A stretch of 64,000 nt of DNA, from positions 496,001-560,000 of the forward strand of contig NIOB01000006.1 in the NCBI GenBank assembly GCA_002189105.1, read 5' to 3'. Numbering within the stretch: the first letter of the stretch is position 1; the number at the start of each line of letters is the position of its first letter. The position numbers and the translations under genes are program-made. Source of the DNA: Saccharibacillus soli. Its GTDB lineage: Bacteria; Bacillota; Bacilli; Paenibacillales; Paenibacillaceae. Below are positions 31,705-40,885 of this stretch, piece by piece. Under the pieces are notes generated by a model. That model made no database searches and was not told where the DNA came from. It worked only from the letters and a program-made list of their open reading frames with translations.

Positions 31705-33849
31705 ATGTCCCGGAAAGTAAGAGTCGGTATTGACGTAGGCGGTACCTTTACCGATGCGGTTGTGCTGGACAACGAGACGTTTGAAATTCTGGAACAGATG
31801 AAAATCCCGACGACCCACCACGAAGAAGAAGGCGTCGCACGCGGGATTGTGGATATTTTGCAGGCGGTACTTCAGAAATGCGGCGCTTCGCCGGAAGATG
31901 TCGTCTTCATTGCCCACGGAACGACCCAGGCGACCAATGCGCTGCTTGAAGGTGATGTGGCGCCGGTGGGTGTCGTCGGGATGGGCACGGGGATGGATGG
32001 TCTGGGCGCACGCGGCGAATCCAATCCGGGAAAGATTGAACTGGCGCCCGGTAAGCTGCTGGAGACCCGTCATACGTATCTGGACTCGAAAAATCTGACG
32101 GGTGAACGTATACAGCAGGCGGTAGAGGAACTTTTGTCGCAGGGAGCGGAAGTGATTGTGGCATCGGAGGCCTACGGCGTCGATGATCCAACCGCCGAAT
32201 TGAATGTGATCGACGCCGCGAATCGCAAAGGGGTGTTTGCCACAGGAGGACATGAGATTTCACAGCTGTACGGTCTCAAGACGCGCACACGTACCGCCGT
32301 GGTAAACGCCAGCCTCATTCCCAAGATGATGGAAACGGCCAATATGACGGAGAAGTCGGTCAAGGACGCCCAGATTGCTTCGCAGCTGATGATTATGCGC
32401 TGCGATGGCGGCGTGATGAGCATTGAAGAGGTGCGCAAGCGTCCCATACTGACTATGCTGTCGGGTCTCGCCGCCGGGGTAGCCGGAGCGCTGATGTACG
32501 AGAAGATTTCGGACGGGATCTTTTTTGAAGTAGGCGGAACCAGCGTGGACATCTCGGTCATCAAAAATGGCAAGGTTATGATTCAGAACGCCCAGGTAGG
32601 TGGACACCGAACCTATCTGCAATCCCTGGATGTACGGACGCTTGGCATCGCAGGAGGCAGCATGATTCGTGTTCGGGATCGGGCGATCGTGGATGTCGGC
32701 CCCCGCAGCGCCCATATCGCAGGATTGGCTTATGAATGTTTTGCCCGTCCATCGGAGCTGGAGGGAGCTTCGGTATCCTTTGTCAGTCCAAGACCGGGTG
32801 ATCCCCAGGAATATGCTGTTGCGGTGATGCCGGATGGATCGTCTTATTCGTATACGCTGGCGGGTGCGGCGAATCTGCTGGGTTATGTGCCTCAGGGCGA
32901 TTATGCGTATGCAGGCCAAGAAAGTGCCGCGAAAGCCTGGCAGGCCCTGGGTATGTATCTGGGAGTGAGTCAAGAAGAAGCGGCGCGTCAGGTGCTGGAT
33001 CTGGCGATCGCCAAAACGATGAAGACGGTCAATGAGATGATTGCGGATTATGAGCTGGATCGTTCGTTCATCACGCTGGTTGGCGGCGGGGGCAGTGGTT
33101 CGGTGCTGGTGCCTGCCATGGCGGAGAAAGAACATCTGAAGTGGAAGATTGCCAACAATGCGCCGTATATCTCGACTATTGGGGTCGCACTCGCCATGGT
33201 CAAAGAGCAGATGGAGCGCACCGTGGTGAATCCAACTGAAGAAGACATCAAGCGTATTCGCGGCGACATTCTGGACAAGATCATACGCTCCGGTGCGAAC
33301 GAAGATACGGTGGAGATTTCGATTGAGATCGACGCGCAGAAAAACGTCCTTCGGGCGATTGCAACGGGATCGACGGAACTGCGTTCCAAAGACCTGGCGC
33401 AGGCAGAACTGAGCGAGGGTGAGATGCTGGGCATTGCCGCCGCTTCGGTGGACGCCGCACCCGAACAGACTCGCCTGAACGCGCAGACGGGAAGGTGGAA
33501 CTTGTTTGTGGCCGAAGAGGTGCGCAAGAGCTTCTTCGGACTGCTCAAGAAACGCAAAACCTCGGTCAGTGTGCTGGATCGGGAAGGGGTGGTGCGGTTT
33601 AAGCAGGGCAGTGCCCAGTATGGACTGTTCCGCAAAAAGGAGAAGGAAGGCGCGTTCGCGGAATTCCTCGACGACAGCACCATCTATTCGGACGCCAACG
33701 CGACGATTCCCAAGGTCTTCTTGTTCTACCGAGAGAAGATGCTGGACCTGACCGGGATGCAGACCAAAGAGCAGTTGATGTCGATGATTGAACTGGAGAC
33801 GGAGCGGCTTGAAGCGGAAGAGGAATGGATTGCTGTGGCTTATCATTAA
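31705..33849 (+). CDS. Hydantoinase/oxoprolinase family protein (HyuA-like)
   Basis: 714 residues, in length like an HyuA subunit. N-terminus VRVGIDVGGTFTDAVVLD is the actin-like ATP site, FIAHGTTQATNALLEG is the family signature, and FEVGGTSVDISVIKNGK and ITLVGGGGSGSVLVP follow. Such proteins open cyclic amides (hydantoins, 5-oxoproline) using ATP; the partner subunit HyuB is absent here, so it may act alone or on another substrate. Starts 15 bases after the permease (GAAAGGAGCTGG before ATG). Third gene of the operon. Confidence 0.85.
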   Translation: MSRKVRVGIDVGGTFTDAVVLDNETFEILEQMKIPTTHHEEEGVARGIVDILQAVLQKCGASPEDVVFIAHGTTQATNALLEGDVAPVGVVGMGTGMDGLGARGESNPGKIELAPGKLLETRHTYLDSKNLTGERIQQAVEELLSQGAEVIVASEAYGVDDPTAELNVIDAANRKGVFATGGHEISQLYGLKTRTRTAVVNASLIPKMMETANMTEKSVKDAQIASQLMIMRCDGGVMSIEEVRKRPILTMLSGLAAGVAGALMYEKISDGIFFEVGGTSVDISVIKNGKVMIQNAQVGGHRTYLQSLDVRTLGIAGGSMIRVRDRAIVDVGPRSAHIAGLAYECFARPSELEGASVSFVSPRPGDPQEYAVAVMPDGSSYSYTLAGAANLLGYVPQGDYAYAGQESAAKAWQALGMYLGVSQEEAARQVLDLAIAKTMKTVNEMIADYELDRSFITLVGGGGSGSVLVPAMAEKEHLKWKIANNAPYISTIGVALAMVKEQMERTVVNPTEEDIKRIRGDILDKIIRSGANEDTVEISIEIDAQKNVLRAIATGSTELRSKDLAQAELSEGEMLGIAAASVDAAPEQTRLNAQTGRWNLFVAEEVRKSFFGLLKKRKTSVSVLDREGVVRFKQGSAQYGLFRKKEKEGAFAEFLDDSTIYSDANATIPKVFLFYREKMLDLTGMQTKEQLMSMIELETERLEAEEEWIAVAYH

Positions 33850-33914
33850 TCCAGGGCGTGTATAGAGAGCGAAGAGATAATAGCAGGATCTACAGCAGAA
33901 GGAGGGCGGCGGTG

Positions 33915-34628
33915 ATGGGAAAAGCAACCCGTGAGGAAATGGGCAGAGAAATGCGGCGCTATCTGCCGGATGGAGGAGATTCCGATCTGATGCTCGCGCA
34001 TATGGAGCTTCGCCGCGATCCCATGTTCCGCCGGATTCCGGAGCAGAGCCGGCTCTATTACGCACAGCGTTCGCTGGAGGCAGGGCGGGAAGCGGCTTCG
34101 GAGACAAGCAGGTGGACGATTGGAGAACTGCTGGAGCAGGCGGGTATTCAGGTTCGCATCGAGGGTTCGTCTGGCGGAATGTGGGGCACAGCGCTGAGAG
34201 CGCAGATTGATTGGACAGGCAAGGTGCCTTATATTACGGTGTATCGGGAGTCGATGCGTCAGTTGGCTGAAGCGGCTTCCGTTTATCCTGAACTGTTCGG
34301 TGAGCTGACGATCGAACAGGCTGCGGATATTCATCTGGCGCATGAGTATTACCACTGGCTGGAGTACACAAGCGGCACATTCACCGCCGATCGGCTGCTT
34401 CCTGTGGAGATTCGGTTTGGCCCGCTGCGCCGCAAAGCATCGGTTCGCCAGTGCGGAGAGATTGCCGCTCATGCCTTTGCCAAGGAACTGCTCGGTCTTG
34501 CTCATCTGCCCAGCCTGCTGGATGTCTGTTATTTGCTGCACCAAGGTCAGTGGAACCTAGAAGCTTTTTGCGAAGAAATGGAAAAATGCAGGGAGGCATC
34601 GGGCAACGGACAGCAGCATATGGTATAA
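33915..34628 (+). CDS. HExxH-containing protein, possible metallopeptidase
   Basis: 237 residues. The segment DIHLAHEYYHWLEY has H-E-x-x-H (His143, Glu144, His147), the zinc-binding motif of gluzincin-type peptidases, preceded by a beta strand (KVPYITVYRES) as in those folds. No signal peptide, so it is cytoplasmic. GGAGGG is 8 bases before ATG 33915. It lies 65 bases after the oxoprolinase and 95 before the RpiR gene. It may hydrolyse a peptide or amide made in the pathway, or be a zinc-bound non-peptidase. Family not recognised beyond the motif. Confidence 0.7.
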   Translation: MGKATREEMGREMRRYLPDGGDSDLMLAHMELRRDPMFRRIPEQSRLYYAQRSLEAGREAASETSRWTIGELLEQAGIQVRIEGSSGGMWGTALRAQIDWTGKVPYITVYRESMRQLAEAASVYPELFGELTIEQAADIHLAHEYYHWLEYTSGTFTADRLLPVEIRFGPLRRKASVRQCGEIAAHAFAKELLGLAHLPSLLDVCYLLHQGQWNLEAFCEEMEKCREASGNGQQHMV

Positions 34629-34723
34629 TGGGGCAATCGTTGACGTCGCAAGCGCGATTCGCGGCCGGACCTCTCTTCACCCGGCAGGCAGCGGGCGCTT
34701 CGCGCTGTGCAGGAGGACAAAAC

Positions 34724-35581
34724 ATGGCTCAAGAAGTACCGGCTGTCATTGCGAAGATCGTATCGCAGCAGCAAAAATTTACGTACGGCGAAAACCAGAT
34801 CGCCAACTTCGTCATCGAACATTCCGACTTTATCACCCGGCATACCATCACTGCGCTGGCGAATGAGATCGGCGTGTCCGAGACAAGCATCAACCGCTTT
34901 TGCAAAAAGATTGGATTCAAAGGCTTTAACGATTTCAAGATCGCTGTGGCCCAGGATTCGTTCTACCGGGAGATGCAGACACGCAAAAAAGAACGCCGGG
35001 AAGTCAACCTCGTGGACGGCCTGGCGCTGGATTATAACGAACTGATTGTAAGCACTTCGGCAATGGTGGAAGAGGCGGAATTGCTTCGACTGGCGGAACT
35101 GCTGCGCGGTGCCCGCCGTGTGCATATCTTCGGCATTTTTGATTCGTTTCTGGCGGCTACCGCGCTCAAGAACCGGCTGCTGCTGCTTGGGATTCATGCC
35201 GAAGCAGCCAATGACAGCCGCGCGATGAAGATCGCCGCTTCCCAGTGCTCGGAAGAAGATGCGGTGATCGCTTTTACCCGTTCGGGCACGACCGAGGAGA
35301 TTGTGGAAGCGGTCGCCACCGCACGTGCCAACCGCGCGCAGACGGCAGCGATCACCTGCTACCATTCTTCGCCCGTAACCGAGTCAGCGGCGATTCATAT
35401 CATTGTGCCGGACAAAAAATCGGTGAGCAGCAGCGCGATGATGTCCAACCACATTACCTTCTTGTTTGTGGTGGACGCGGTTATCAGTCTGCTGATCTCC
35501 TCCGACAAGACGTATCTCAAGAAGAAGCTCGACAGCGAAGGGGTTATCTCCAACCGTCCCCGCTTGAGCGATTATTATTAA
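34724..35581 (+). CDS. RpiR/MurR family transcriptional regulator
   Basis: 285 residues: RpiR helix-turn-helix (ITALANEIGVSETSINRFCKK, about residues 40-65, with FKGFNDFKIAVAQ) and a SIS sugar-phosphate-binding domain (RRVHIFGIFDSFLAATALKNR; VIAFTRSGTTEEIVEAVATAR). GGAGG is 7 bases ahead of ATG 34724. SIS regulators usually respond to phosphosugars, often amino-sugar phosphates as in MurR, which fits the neighbouring nanE and ROK kinase. Last gene of the operon; a terminator overlaps its stop codon. Likely target is the inverted repeat at 28825. Confidence 0.9.
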   Translation: MAQEVPAVIAKIVSQQQKFTYGENQIANFVIEHSDFITRHTITALANEIGVSETSINRFCKKIGFKGFNDFKIAVAQDSFYREMQTRKKERREVNLVDGLALDYNELIVSTSAMVEEAELLRLAELLRGARRVHIFGIFDSFLAATALKNRLLLLGIHAEAANDSRAMKIAASQCSEEDAVIAFTRSGTTEEIVEAVATARANRAQTAAITCYHSSPVTESAAIHIIVPDKKSVSSSAMMSNHITFLFVVDAVISLLISSDKTYLKKKLDSEGVISNRPRLSDYY

Positions 35582-35603
35582 GCCGGCGCAGCCGGCTTTT
35601 TTC
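35580..35603 (+). terminator. Terminator overlapping the RpiR stop codon
   Basis: AAGCCGGC-GCA-GCCGGCTT followed by TTTT; the stem starts at the TAA. Confidence 0.9.
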
Positions 35604-35711
35604 TTGTGCAGGCAGAATTCACAGAGCAGATCGAGTGGACAGAGCAGATCGATTGCTGGAGTCGTACAGCTTACCGCCCGCGCCTTCTTTTCCAGTCTCC
35701 TTTGCCGTCCG

Positions 35712-36650
35712 TCAAAAACGACTCAGAACGCCCTGCGCCGCCAGTGCCACGATCAGGATCGTCCCGCAGCGGACGGTCATCGTCATGGACATCGCCATGA
35801 GCGACCGATGCTGCTGAAGGCTGCGTTCACCGCGCATTGTGCGATACATGCGTATGAGCGGCCAGGCGGTGAGCAGAGCAAGCAGCGCGTAGATCGGCAG
35901 AGCCCCCGTCAGCACACACGCCACCACACTCAGGCAGACAAGCAGCAGAAGCACAGGGGACAGGCGGAAGGAACGTTTGGCACCAAGCGAGACGACCAGA
36001 GTACGTTTGCCCGCCAACTCGTCCGACTGCCAGTGCAGGAAATGATGATTAAAAAATACAAGTGTCGTCAGCAGCCCGATCGGCAGTGACAGCGGCAGCA
36101 GGCGCCAGTCAAAATGCGACGTCTGTACATAGTAAGCCCCCATCACCGGCAGCAGGCCAAAGCAGATGACATGCGCCAGCTCACTGGTTCCCCGTCCCCA
36201 ATAGCCGAATTTGACGGGAGGTGCGACGTAGAAGAAAGCCAGGAATCCGCCGATCACGCACAGGGGGACGACGCCCCAGCCGCTGGTCAGCAGCAGAATA
36301 AACCCGCATAGACAGGCCAGTCCGCCCATCATCAAGGTAACAATCAGGTAGACAGGCAGGCTCCAGATTTTCTTTGTCAGGAAACCGGAATCGGTGGAGG
36401 CGGTGTCCTCCCGTTCATATGCCGCCTTGTCCGCGCCGCTGAGATAATCCCAGAAGTCATTGAACATCGTCGAGAACAGATGAGCTGCGCAGGAGCCAAC
36501 CAGTGTCAGCAGGAAAAGGAGCGGATGGAATGTGTCATTCCAGACGTAGGCTGCCAGCGTGCCGAGTGCGACGCAGATCAGCATAATGGGCAGGAACAGC
36601 ATACGGGAAGCTTGGATAAATTGCTGAAGACGCAGGAATAGAGTAGACAA
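35712..36650 (-). CDS. UbiA family prenyltransferase, MenA-like
   Basis: 312 residues with about 8-9 hydrophobic helices. UbiA enzymes join a prenyl chain to an aromatic acceptor; MenA makes demethylmenaquinone. The first Asp-rich motif NDFWDYLSGAD (about residues 64-74) binds prenyl diphosphate and Mg; the second is in FNHHFLHWQSDELAGKRTL. TTG 36650 with GAAGG 7 bases ahead is the start. No men genes adjoin, so the acceptor (DHNA or another quinone precursor) is inferred from the family. Confidence 0.87.
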   Translation of the reverse strand: MSTLFLRLQQFIQASRMLFLPIMLICVALGTLAAYVWNDTFHPLLFLLTLVGSCAAHLFSTMFNDFWDYLSGADKAAYEREDTASTDSGFLTKKIWSLPVYLIVTLMMGGLACLCGFILLLTSGWGVVPLCVIGGFLAFFYVAPPVKFGYWGRGTSELAHVICFGLLPVMGAYYVQTSHFDWRLLPLSLPIGLLTTLVFFNHHFLHWQSDELAGKRTLVVSLGAKRSFRLSPVLLLLVCLSVVACVLTGALPIYALLALLTAWPLIRMYRTMRGERSLQQHRSLMAMSMTMTVRCGTILIVALAAQGVLSRF

Positions 36651-36894
36651 AGTACCGCCTTCTTTCGTGTGAATGGGATAGGAAAAGCGAATAAATCGGG
36701 CATTTTAATAAAAATTTAACTTCTTAAACTTAAACATTTAAGGAGGTAGACAAACAAAGACGGCAAAAGCCGATTACAGCTGCGGCAGATGGAATCGGAT
36801 ATAATGGGAGAAGGTCACTTGGCGGAATGAATCATTGGTCGGAGTCAAAGCACGCTTGGAGACAGGACAGGGACGAAGTGGGGGGAGGATGCGA

Positions 36895-37641
36895 ATGAAG
36901 AGGACTGAACAAAATCAGGGGCGCAAGCTGTTCATCACGGATATTCATGGTGAATATCAGGGCTTGATCGAGCTGCTGCGGGAGATGGACTATGACGCGT
37001 TTACAGACAAGCTGATTGTTGGCGGGGATCTGATCGACCGGGGACCGGATAGTGCGCTGGTCGTTCGTTATCTGCGCACGCTTCAGCGGATGCACCCGGA
37101 ACGGGTGACGGTGCTGACCGGCAATCATGAAGAGATGCTGCGCTGGTATCTGGAAGACCGCTCCAAGATGTGGCTTATACACGGCGGAGCGGAAGCGCTG
37201 GCAAGCTTTGAGCGTACGTTCGAGGATGACGCCGAAATGCGGGAGAATCTGAACTGGCTGCTGGAGCTGCCCATGATGGCGGAAGATGAGCAGTTTGTCT
37301 ATACGCATGCCGGATTTGAGCCTGGTGTTGCTTTCGGAGAACAGGATCGGGAGATTTTATGGCTGCCGGAACGGGAATTTTATGCCCATGGTCAGGAGGC
37401 GGTGCTGGAGGCAACGGGTGGACGTCCAATCATTCATGGTCATACGCCGTGCGAGTTCATCTGCTTCGACGGTGCGCGGCTGAACTGCGATCTGGGTTCG
37501 CATACCTATGGCATTGAGGAGCTGCGTGCCCTGGCATTGGTTGATCTGACGAGCGGGGAATATGCCGTCTATTTCTGCGGCAGCGGCAGTATGGAGCGCA
37601 GAAGATTAACCGGAACCCATAAGGGAACGCGCTGGGCCTAG
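36895..37641 (+). CDS. PPP-type metallophosphatase
   Basis: 248 residues of the serine/threonine phosphatase / ApaH / PrpE calcineurin-like family. All metal-binding motifs are present: FITDIHGEYQGL (D-x-H), GGDLIDRGPDS, LTGNHEEM, and HAGFEP/IIHGHTPC. GGGGGAGG lies 6 bases before ATG 36895; earlier in-frame starts lack this spacing. May dephosphorylate proteins or cleave dinucleoside tetraphosphates; sequence alone does not decide. The upstream gap is AT-rich with several TTAA/TTTAA steps and a promoter is likely there. Confidence 0.9.
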   Translation: MKRTEQNQGRKLFITDIHGEYQGLIELLREMDYDAFTDKLIVGGDLIDRGPDSALVVRYLRTLQRMHPERVTVLTGNHEEMLRWYLEDRSKMWLIHGGAEALASFERTFEDDAEMRENLNWLLELPMMAEDEQFVYTHAGFEPGVAFGEQDREILWLPEREFYAHGQEAVLEATGGRPIIHGHTPCEFICFDGARLNCDLGSHTYGIEELRALALVDLTSGEYAVYFCGSGSMERRRLTGTHKGTRWA

Positions 37642-37711
37642 ATGGACATCGCCGTTCTGGGCGCCGGTTATGGAATCGTTCAGAATCGGTGGGAATCCAT
37701 CGGCAAACGCA

Positions 37712-37768
37712 ACAGCTCCCTCAATCAGCGGATGAGCAGCATACCGGCTGATTGGGGGAGCTGTTTTT
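37712..37768. terminator. Terminator between convergent phosphatase and lipoprotein genes
   Basis: ACAGCTCCC..CAATCAGC pairs with GCTGATTG..GGGAGCTGT, followed by TTTTTG. Confidence 0.88.
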
Positions 37769-37791
37769 GTGCAAAAGGGCAGGAGATCCAT

Positions 37792-38574
37792 TTATTTGGA
37801 ATCGGGCTTGCGAATATCCGGTTCCATCGGCGTCTCAAGAGGGAGTGCCTGCTTCTTCTTGCGTTTGCGCCGCAGGACGAAGAAGACGATTGCGGCAATC
37901 ACGACCAGCAGGACAGCCGAAGCCGCGTAGAGGATATTTCGGATATTGGGCACGTTCAGTGTCAGCTCAAACCGATTATCACCCGTGGCCGCCAGATGCC
38001 AGGTTAGGGTTTTTCCATTGTCGGAAATTTCGTCTGCATTGCTCTGCTCCGCCTTGATCGGCAGCGTCAGCTTGAAGTTGAAGTCCAATTGATTCTCAAT
38101 CAACCGTCCGATCAGCTTAGAGCCAAGAAAGCTGGTGAACGACGAGGATTCATTGGGAATCAGCTCGGGAGCGTCAGCGGTCACAACGAAGTGCCGCTTG
38201 GTGAAGAACAGGCCGGGATCTGCACTGCTCTGCACAGTTACGCCAGGCACTTCAGGGAACTCACGGTCGGCATCAAGCTTCACCGTTCGTGAGGCGCGGA
38301 GTCCCGACTCTTCTCCTTCTGTGATCGCTTCCGTCTCGAATCCCTGCTTGCGAAGTTCCGAAGCAATCTGCTCCGGCAGGTCTTCCTGTCCAATCTTCTG
38401 GAGCGTGGAATCATCGATGGTTGCGTTCATGGCAATGTCCGCCGTGCCGTCGGTCTTGATCTTGACGGCCAGTTCTCCCTTTACACAGCCACTGAGCATC
38501 AGGCATAAGAGAAGCAGTGAGGCCAGGGCGAGCAGGCGGAAATGGAATACAGTTTTAATTTTGTGAATAAACAT
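37792..38574 (-). CDS. DUF3153/LppM-like lipoprotein with C-terminal membrane helix
   Basis: 260 residues. Signal peptide with lipobox (LLLLCLMLSGCVKGE, Cys at about 33), an LppM/DUF3153-type domain (VKIKTDGTADIAMNATIDD...), and a C-terminal transmembrane helix (ILYAASAVLLVVIAAIVFFV) followed by RRKRKKK. So it is anchored at both ends with the domain outside. AAGGAGG lies 5 bases before ATG 38574. Monocistronic between terminators. Function unknown; the same double-anchored layout is common in Firmicutes. Confidence 0.8.
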   Translation of the reverse strand: MFIHKIKTVFHFRLLALASLLLLCLMLSGCVKGELAVKIKTDGTADIAMNATIDDSTLQKIGQEDLPEQIASELRKQGFETEAITEGEESGLRASRTVKLDADREFPEVPGVTVQSSADPGLFFTKRHFVVTADAPELIPNESSSFTSFLGSKLIGRLIENQLDFNFKLTLPIKAEQSNADEISDNGKTLTWHLAATGDNRFELTLNVPNIRNILYAASAVLLVVIAAIVFFVLRRKRKKKQALPLETPMEPDIRKPDSK

Positions 38575-38698
38575 AAAGGCCTCCTTTCCAGGTTGCTGCA
38601 TACAGTCACTATACCCCATTTTGCCTGCTTGTTCACGCTGAACAGGCAGGAAGGGGGAAGGCGCTGGTTACTGCGCGGGGATTCGCGCATCGACAAGC

Positions 38699-38730
38699 AA
38701 AAACGCTGATCGCATTGGAGCGATCAGCGT
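38699..38730 (-). terminator. Terminator of the cyclophilin/YkgJ transcript
   Basis: ACGCTGATCGC and GCGATCAGCGT, then TTTTTG on the minus strand. Confidence 0.88.
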
Positions 38731-38745
38731 CTCGGGTTCGGGGAT

Positions 38746-39030
38746 TCAAGAGGAAAGAGGACGATCCGGAGTCGTCTCGCGCTCCAGCCATTCCAGATAG
38801 GCGAAGGCTTCTTCGGTAGATGATCCGCACATCTCAAGCGAAGGCGGCAGTCCGCCGCACACGGCCGGACGTTCGGGGCGGCCGAAGAGTCGGCAGCGTC
38901 TGCGTTCATCGAGCTGAACGCAGGGGACTCCGGCAGGTTTGCCCTGCGGCATCCCCGGAATCGGTGAAGCGATGGAGATGGCTGTGCAGCATGCCCCGCA
39001 ATCCGGGCGACATTCCCATTCGGCTGTCAT
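38746..39030 (-). CDS. YkgJ family cysteine-cluster protein
   Basis: 94 residues with the pattern [11 protein letters not shown]...[16 protein letters not shown]...PAVCGG: seven to eight cysteines spaced as in the YkgJ/UPF0153 family, which probably bind a zinc or iron-sulfur centre. The ATG overlaps the TAA of the cyclophilin gene by one base (TAATG), so translation is coupled. Function of the family is unknown. Confidence 0.85.
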   Translation of the reverse strand: MTAEWECRPDCGACCTAISIASPIPGMPQGKPAGVPCVQLDERRRCRLFGRPERPAVCGGLPPSLEMCGSSTEEAFAYLEWLERETTPDRPLSS

Positions 39031-39743
39031 TAGTTGATTTTCTCCGGCTCTGGGTATTCAACGCCGAGCGTATCAACCGTCACTTTTTTCATCGTTGCGC
39101 CTTGAGCGGCATTGGGTTTGCCTTCTGCGTCCGTCGGCAGCGCCGCAATGGCATTGACGACATCCATGCCTTCGGTCACTTTGCCGAAAGTCGCATATTT
39201 ATCGTCAAGACTTGGCTGATCGGCCAGCATGATGAAAAACTGCGAACCGGCGGAGTCCGGCTCGGGTCTCCGCGCCATCGACAGCACCCCGGTCGTGTGC
39301 TTGAGCGTATTGTTGACCCCATTTTCGGTAAACTCACCCTTGATCGCATAACCAGGGCCGCCCATACCATTTCCGTCCGGATCTCCGCCCTGAATGACGA
39401 ATCCCGGGACGATGCGGTGGAAAGTCAATCCGTCATAGAAGCCCGATTTGACCAGCGAGATAAAGTTGTTGACTGTGTTCGGCGCTACTTCCGGGTACAA
39501 TTCCAACTTGATGACGCCGCCGTTGTCCATTTCAATGGTGACGATGGGATTCTTGGCTGTTTCTTCAGCAGGTGCATCTGTGCCTGTCGTTCCTGAGTTC
39601 TCCGTCTGATTCGCCGCAGGTTTGCTTTCGGCGGACGAAGCAGGTGGAGTAGTGTTCTTGCCGCAAGCAGCCAGCAGAAGCAGCATGAGCATAAGGAGCG
39701 CGGCTAATGCCGTTCGGCTGCCGGCTCTCCTGTTTCGGTACAT
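39030..39743 (-). CDS. Lipoprotein peptidyl-prolyl cis-trans isomerase, cyclophilin type
   Basis: 237 residues. Lipobox [10 protein letters not shown] after a signal peptide, a Ser/Ala/Glu-rich linker of about 45 residues, then a complete cyclophilin domain: [60 protein letters not shown]. It should help fold secreted proteins at the membrane surface. AAGGAGG is 7 bases before ATG 39743. Operon with the YkgJ-family gene. The Arg of FHR, the QGGDP loop and QFFI active-site residues are all kept. Confidence 0.93.
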   Translation of the reverse strand: MYRNRRAGSRTALAALLMLMLLLLAACGKNTTPPASSAESKPAANQTENSGTTGTDAPAEETAKNPIVTIEMDNGGVIKLELYPEVAPNTVNNFISLVKSGFYDGLTFHRIVPGFVIQGGDPDGNGMGGPGYAIKGEFTENGVNNTLKHTTGVLSMARRPEPDSAGSQFFIMLADQPSLDDKYATFGKVTEGMDVVNAIAALPTDAEGKPNAAQGATMKKVTVDTLGVEYPEPEKIN

Positions 39744-39908
39744 GGTGTTGCCTCCTTGATGTAAAGTATGAAATCCAAAGGATGAAATCGAACTGCAATT
39801 GATTATAGCACACCTGCTGCACGTTGCAGGAACCCCAAAGTAATCTTCATTGCATGGGACATCAAATCTCATTAAGATGGAGAAGATAGAGAGAGGAGGC
39901 AAACAGGC

Positions 39909-40592
39909 ATGCAATATCAAATTTTATATCAAGGGGCCTTCCCCCTGCTTCAGGTGCAGCTTGAGAGCGGAGAGAGCATCAAGGCCGAGTCGGGCGCGAT
40001 GGTCTCCATGTCTCCGAACATCGAGCTGCGCGGCACCATGGATGGCGGTCTCATGCGTGGACTGGGCCGGATGCTCAGTGGAGAATCCTTCTTCTTCCAG
40101 GAGCTGCTGTCGGTCGGACGTTTCGGTGAAGCTACGCTTGCCCCGGCAACTCCGGGTGCAATCGAAGCCGTCGAACTGGATGGTTCGTATCGCCTGCTGG
40201 TGCAGAAGGATGGATTCCTCGCGGCTACAGCGGGTATCGAAGTCAGTACGAAAATGCAAAATCTGGGCAAGGGCCTGCTGTCCGGCGAAGGTTTTTTTAT
40301 CATTGAGATCAGCGGACGCGGCACGGTGTTCCTGTCTTCGTACGGCGGTATCCATGCGATCAATCTGCAAGCCGGTCAGGAAGTGGTCGTGGATAACGGG
40401 CATTTGGTTGCCTGGCCGGATTACATGCGTTACGATCTGGAAAAAGCGTCAAAAGGTTGGGTATCCAGCTTTACGAGTGGCGAGGGGGTCGTCTGCCGAT
40501 TCCGTGGAGAAGGCGTGGTATTGATTCAGACGCGCAGTCCCAAGTCATTTGGAGAGTGGATCAGACCGTTTATCCCGGGTGGACGCGGTTAA
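39909..40592 (+). CDS. AIM24/TIGR00266 family protein
   Basis: 227 residues forming the beta-roll of the AIM24 family: [81 protein letters not shown] and [10 protein letters not shown] near the end. Members are widespread, soluble and of uncertain role. GAGAGGAGG precedes ATG 39909. Divergent from the cyclophilin operon; weak terminator after it. Confidence 0.88.
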   Translation: MQYQILYQGAFPLLQVQLESGESIKAESGAMVSMSPNIELRGTMDGGLMRGLGRMLSGESFFFQELLSVGRFGEATLAPATPGAIEAVELDGSYRLLVQKDGFLAATAGIEVSTKMQNLGKGLLSGEGFFIIEISGRGTVFLSSYGGIHAINLQAGQEVVVDNGHLVAWPDYMRYDLEKASKGWVSSFTSGEGVVCRFRGEGVVLIQTRSPKSFGEWIRPFIPGGRG

Positions 40593-40690
40593 CTGGTTAA
40601 CCTTCACCTTTCGCTTGGCATGACTGAACACGCGTTATCCCTGTGTCGTCGAACCCGCGAATTTTTTGCACTTTTATATCTACTTCCATC

Positions 40691-40743
40691 ATCCACCTCC
40701 ATGAAAAGCATCCGCTTTTGGGGGTGGATTTTGCTTGTCACAA
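40691..40743 (+). terminator. Probable terminator after the AIM24-family gene
   Basis: ATCCACC pairs with GGTGGAT, with AAAAGC/GCTTTT nested inside, then TTTGCTTG. The rest of the 40593-40885 gap shows no gene. Confidence 0.6.
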
Positions 40744-40885
40744 GTTTGTCGGGATCAGGTTTTGTTTTGTCATTTTTTCGTTTCCGCTTCGTTGCCTGGA
40801 CGTAACCTCTGCGGAAGATGACGATGATAAGATGATGGCGGGAATGATTTGTCCACCAGGCAAAAAGTGAAAGGAGAAACAGACA

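Noticed and set aside
33850-33900. AGGGCGTGT resembling the left end of the MITE-like element
   Set aside because: No matching right end, interior blocks or TA flank, so it is likely chance.
32260-34107. 615-codon open frame on the minus strand
   Set aside because: Antisense to the oxoprolinase gene and full of His/Arg/Gln, the usual look of a shadow frame.
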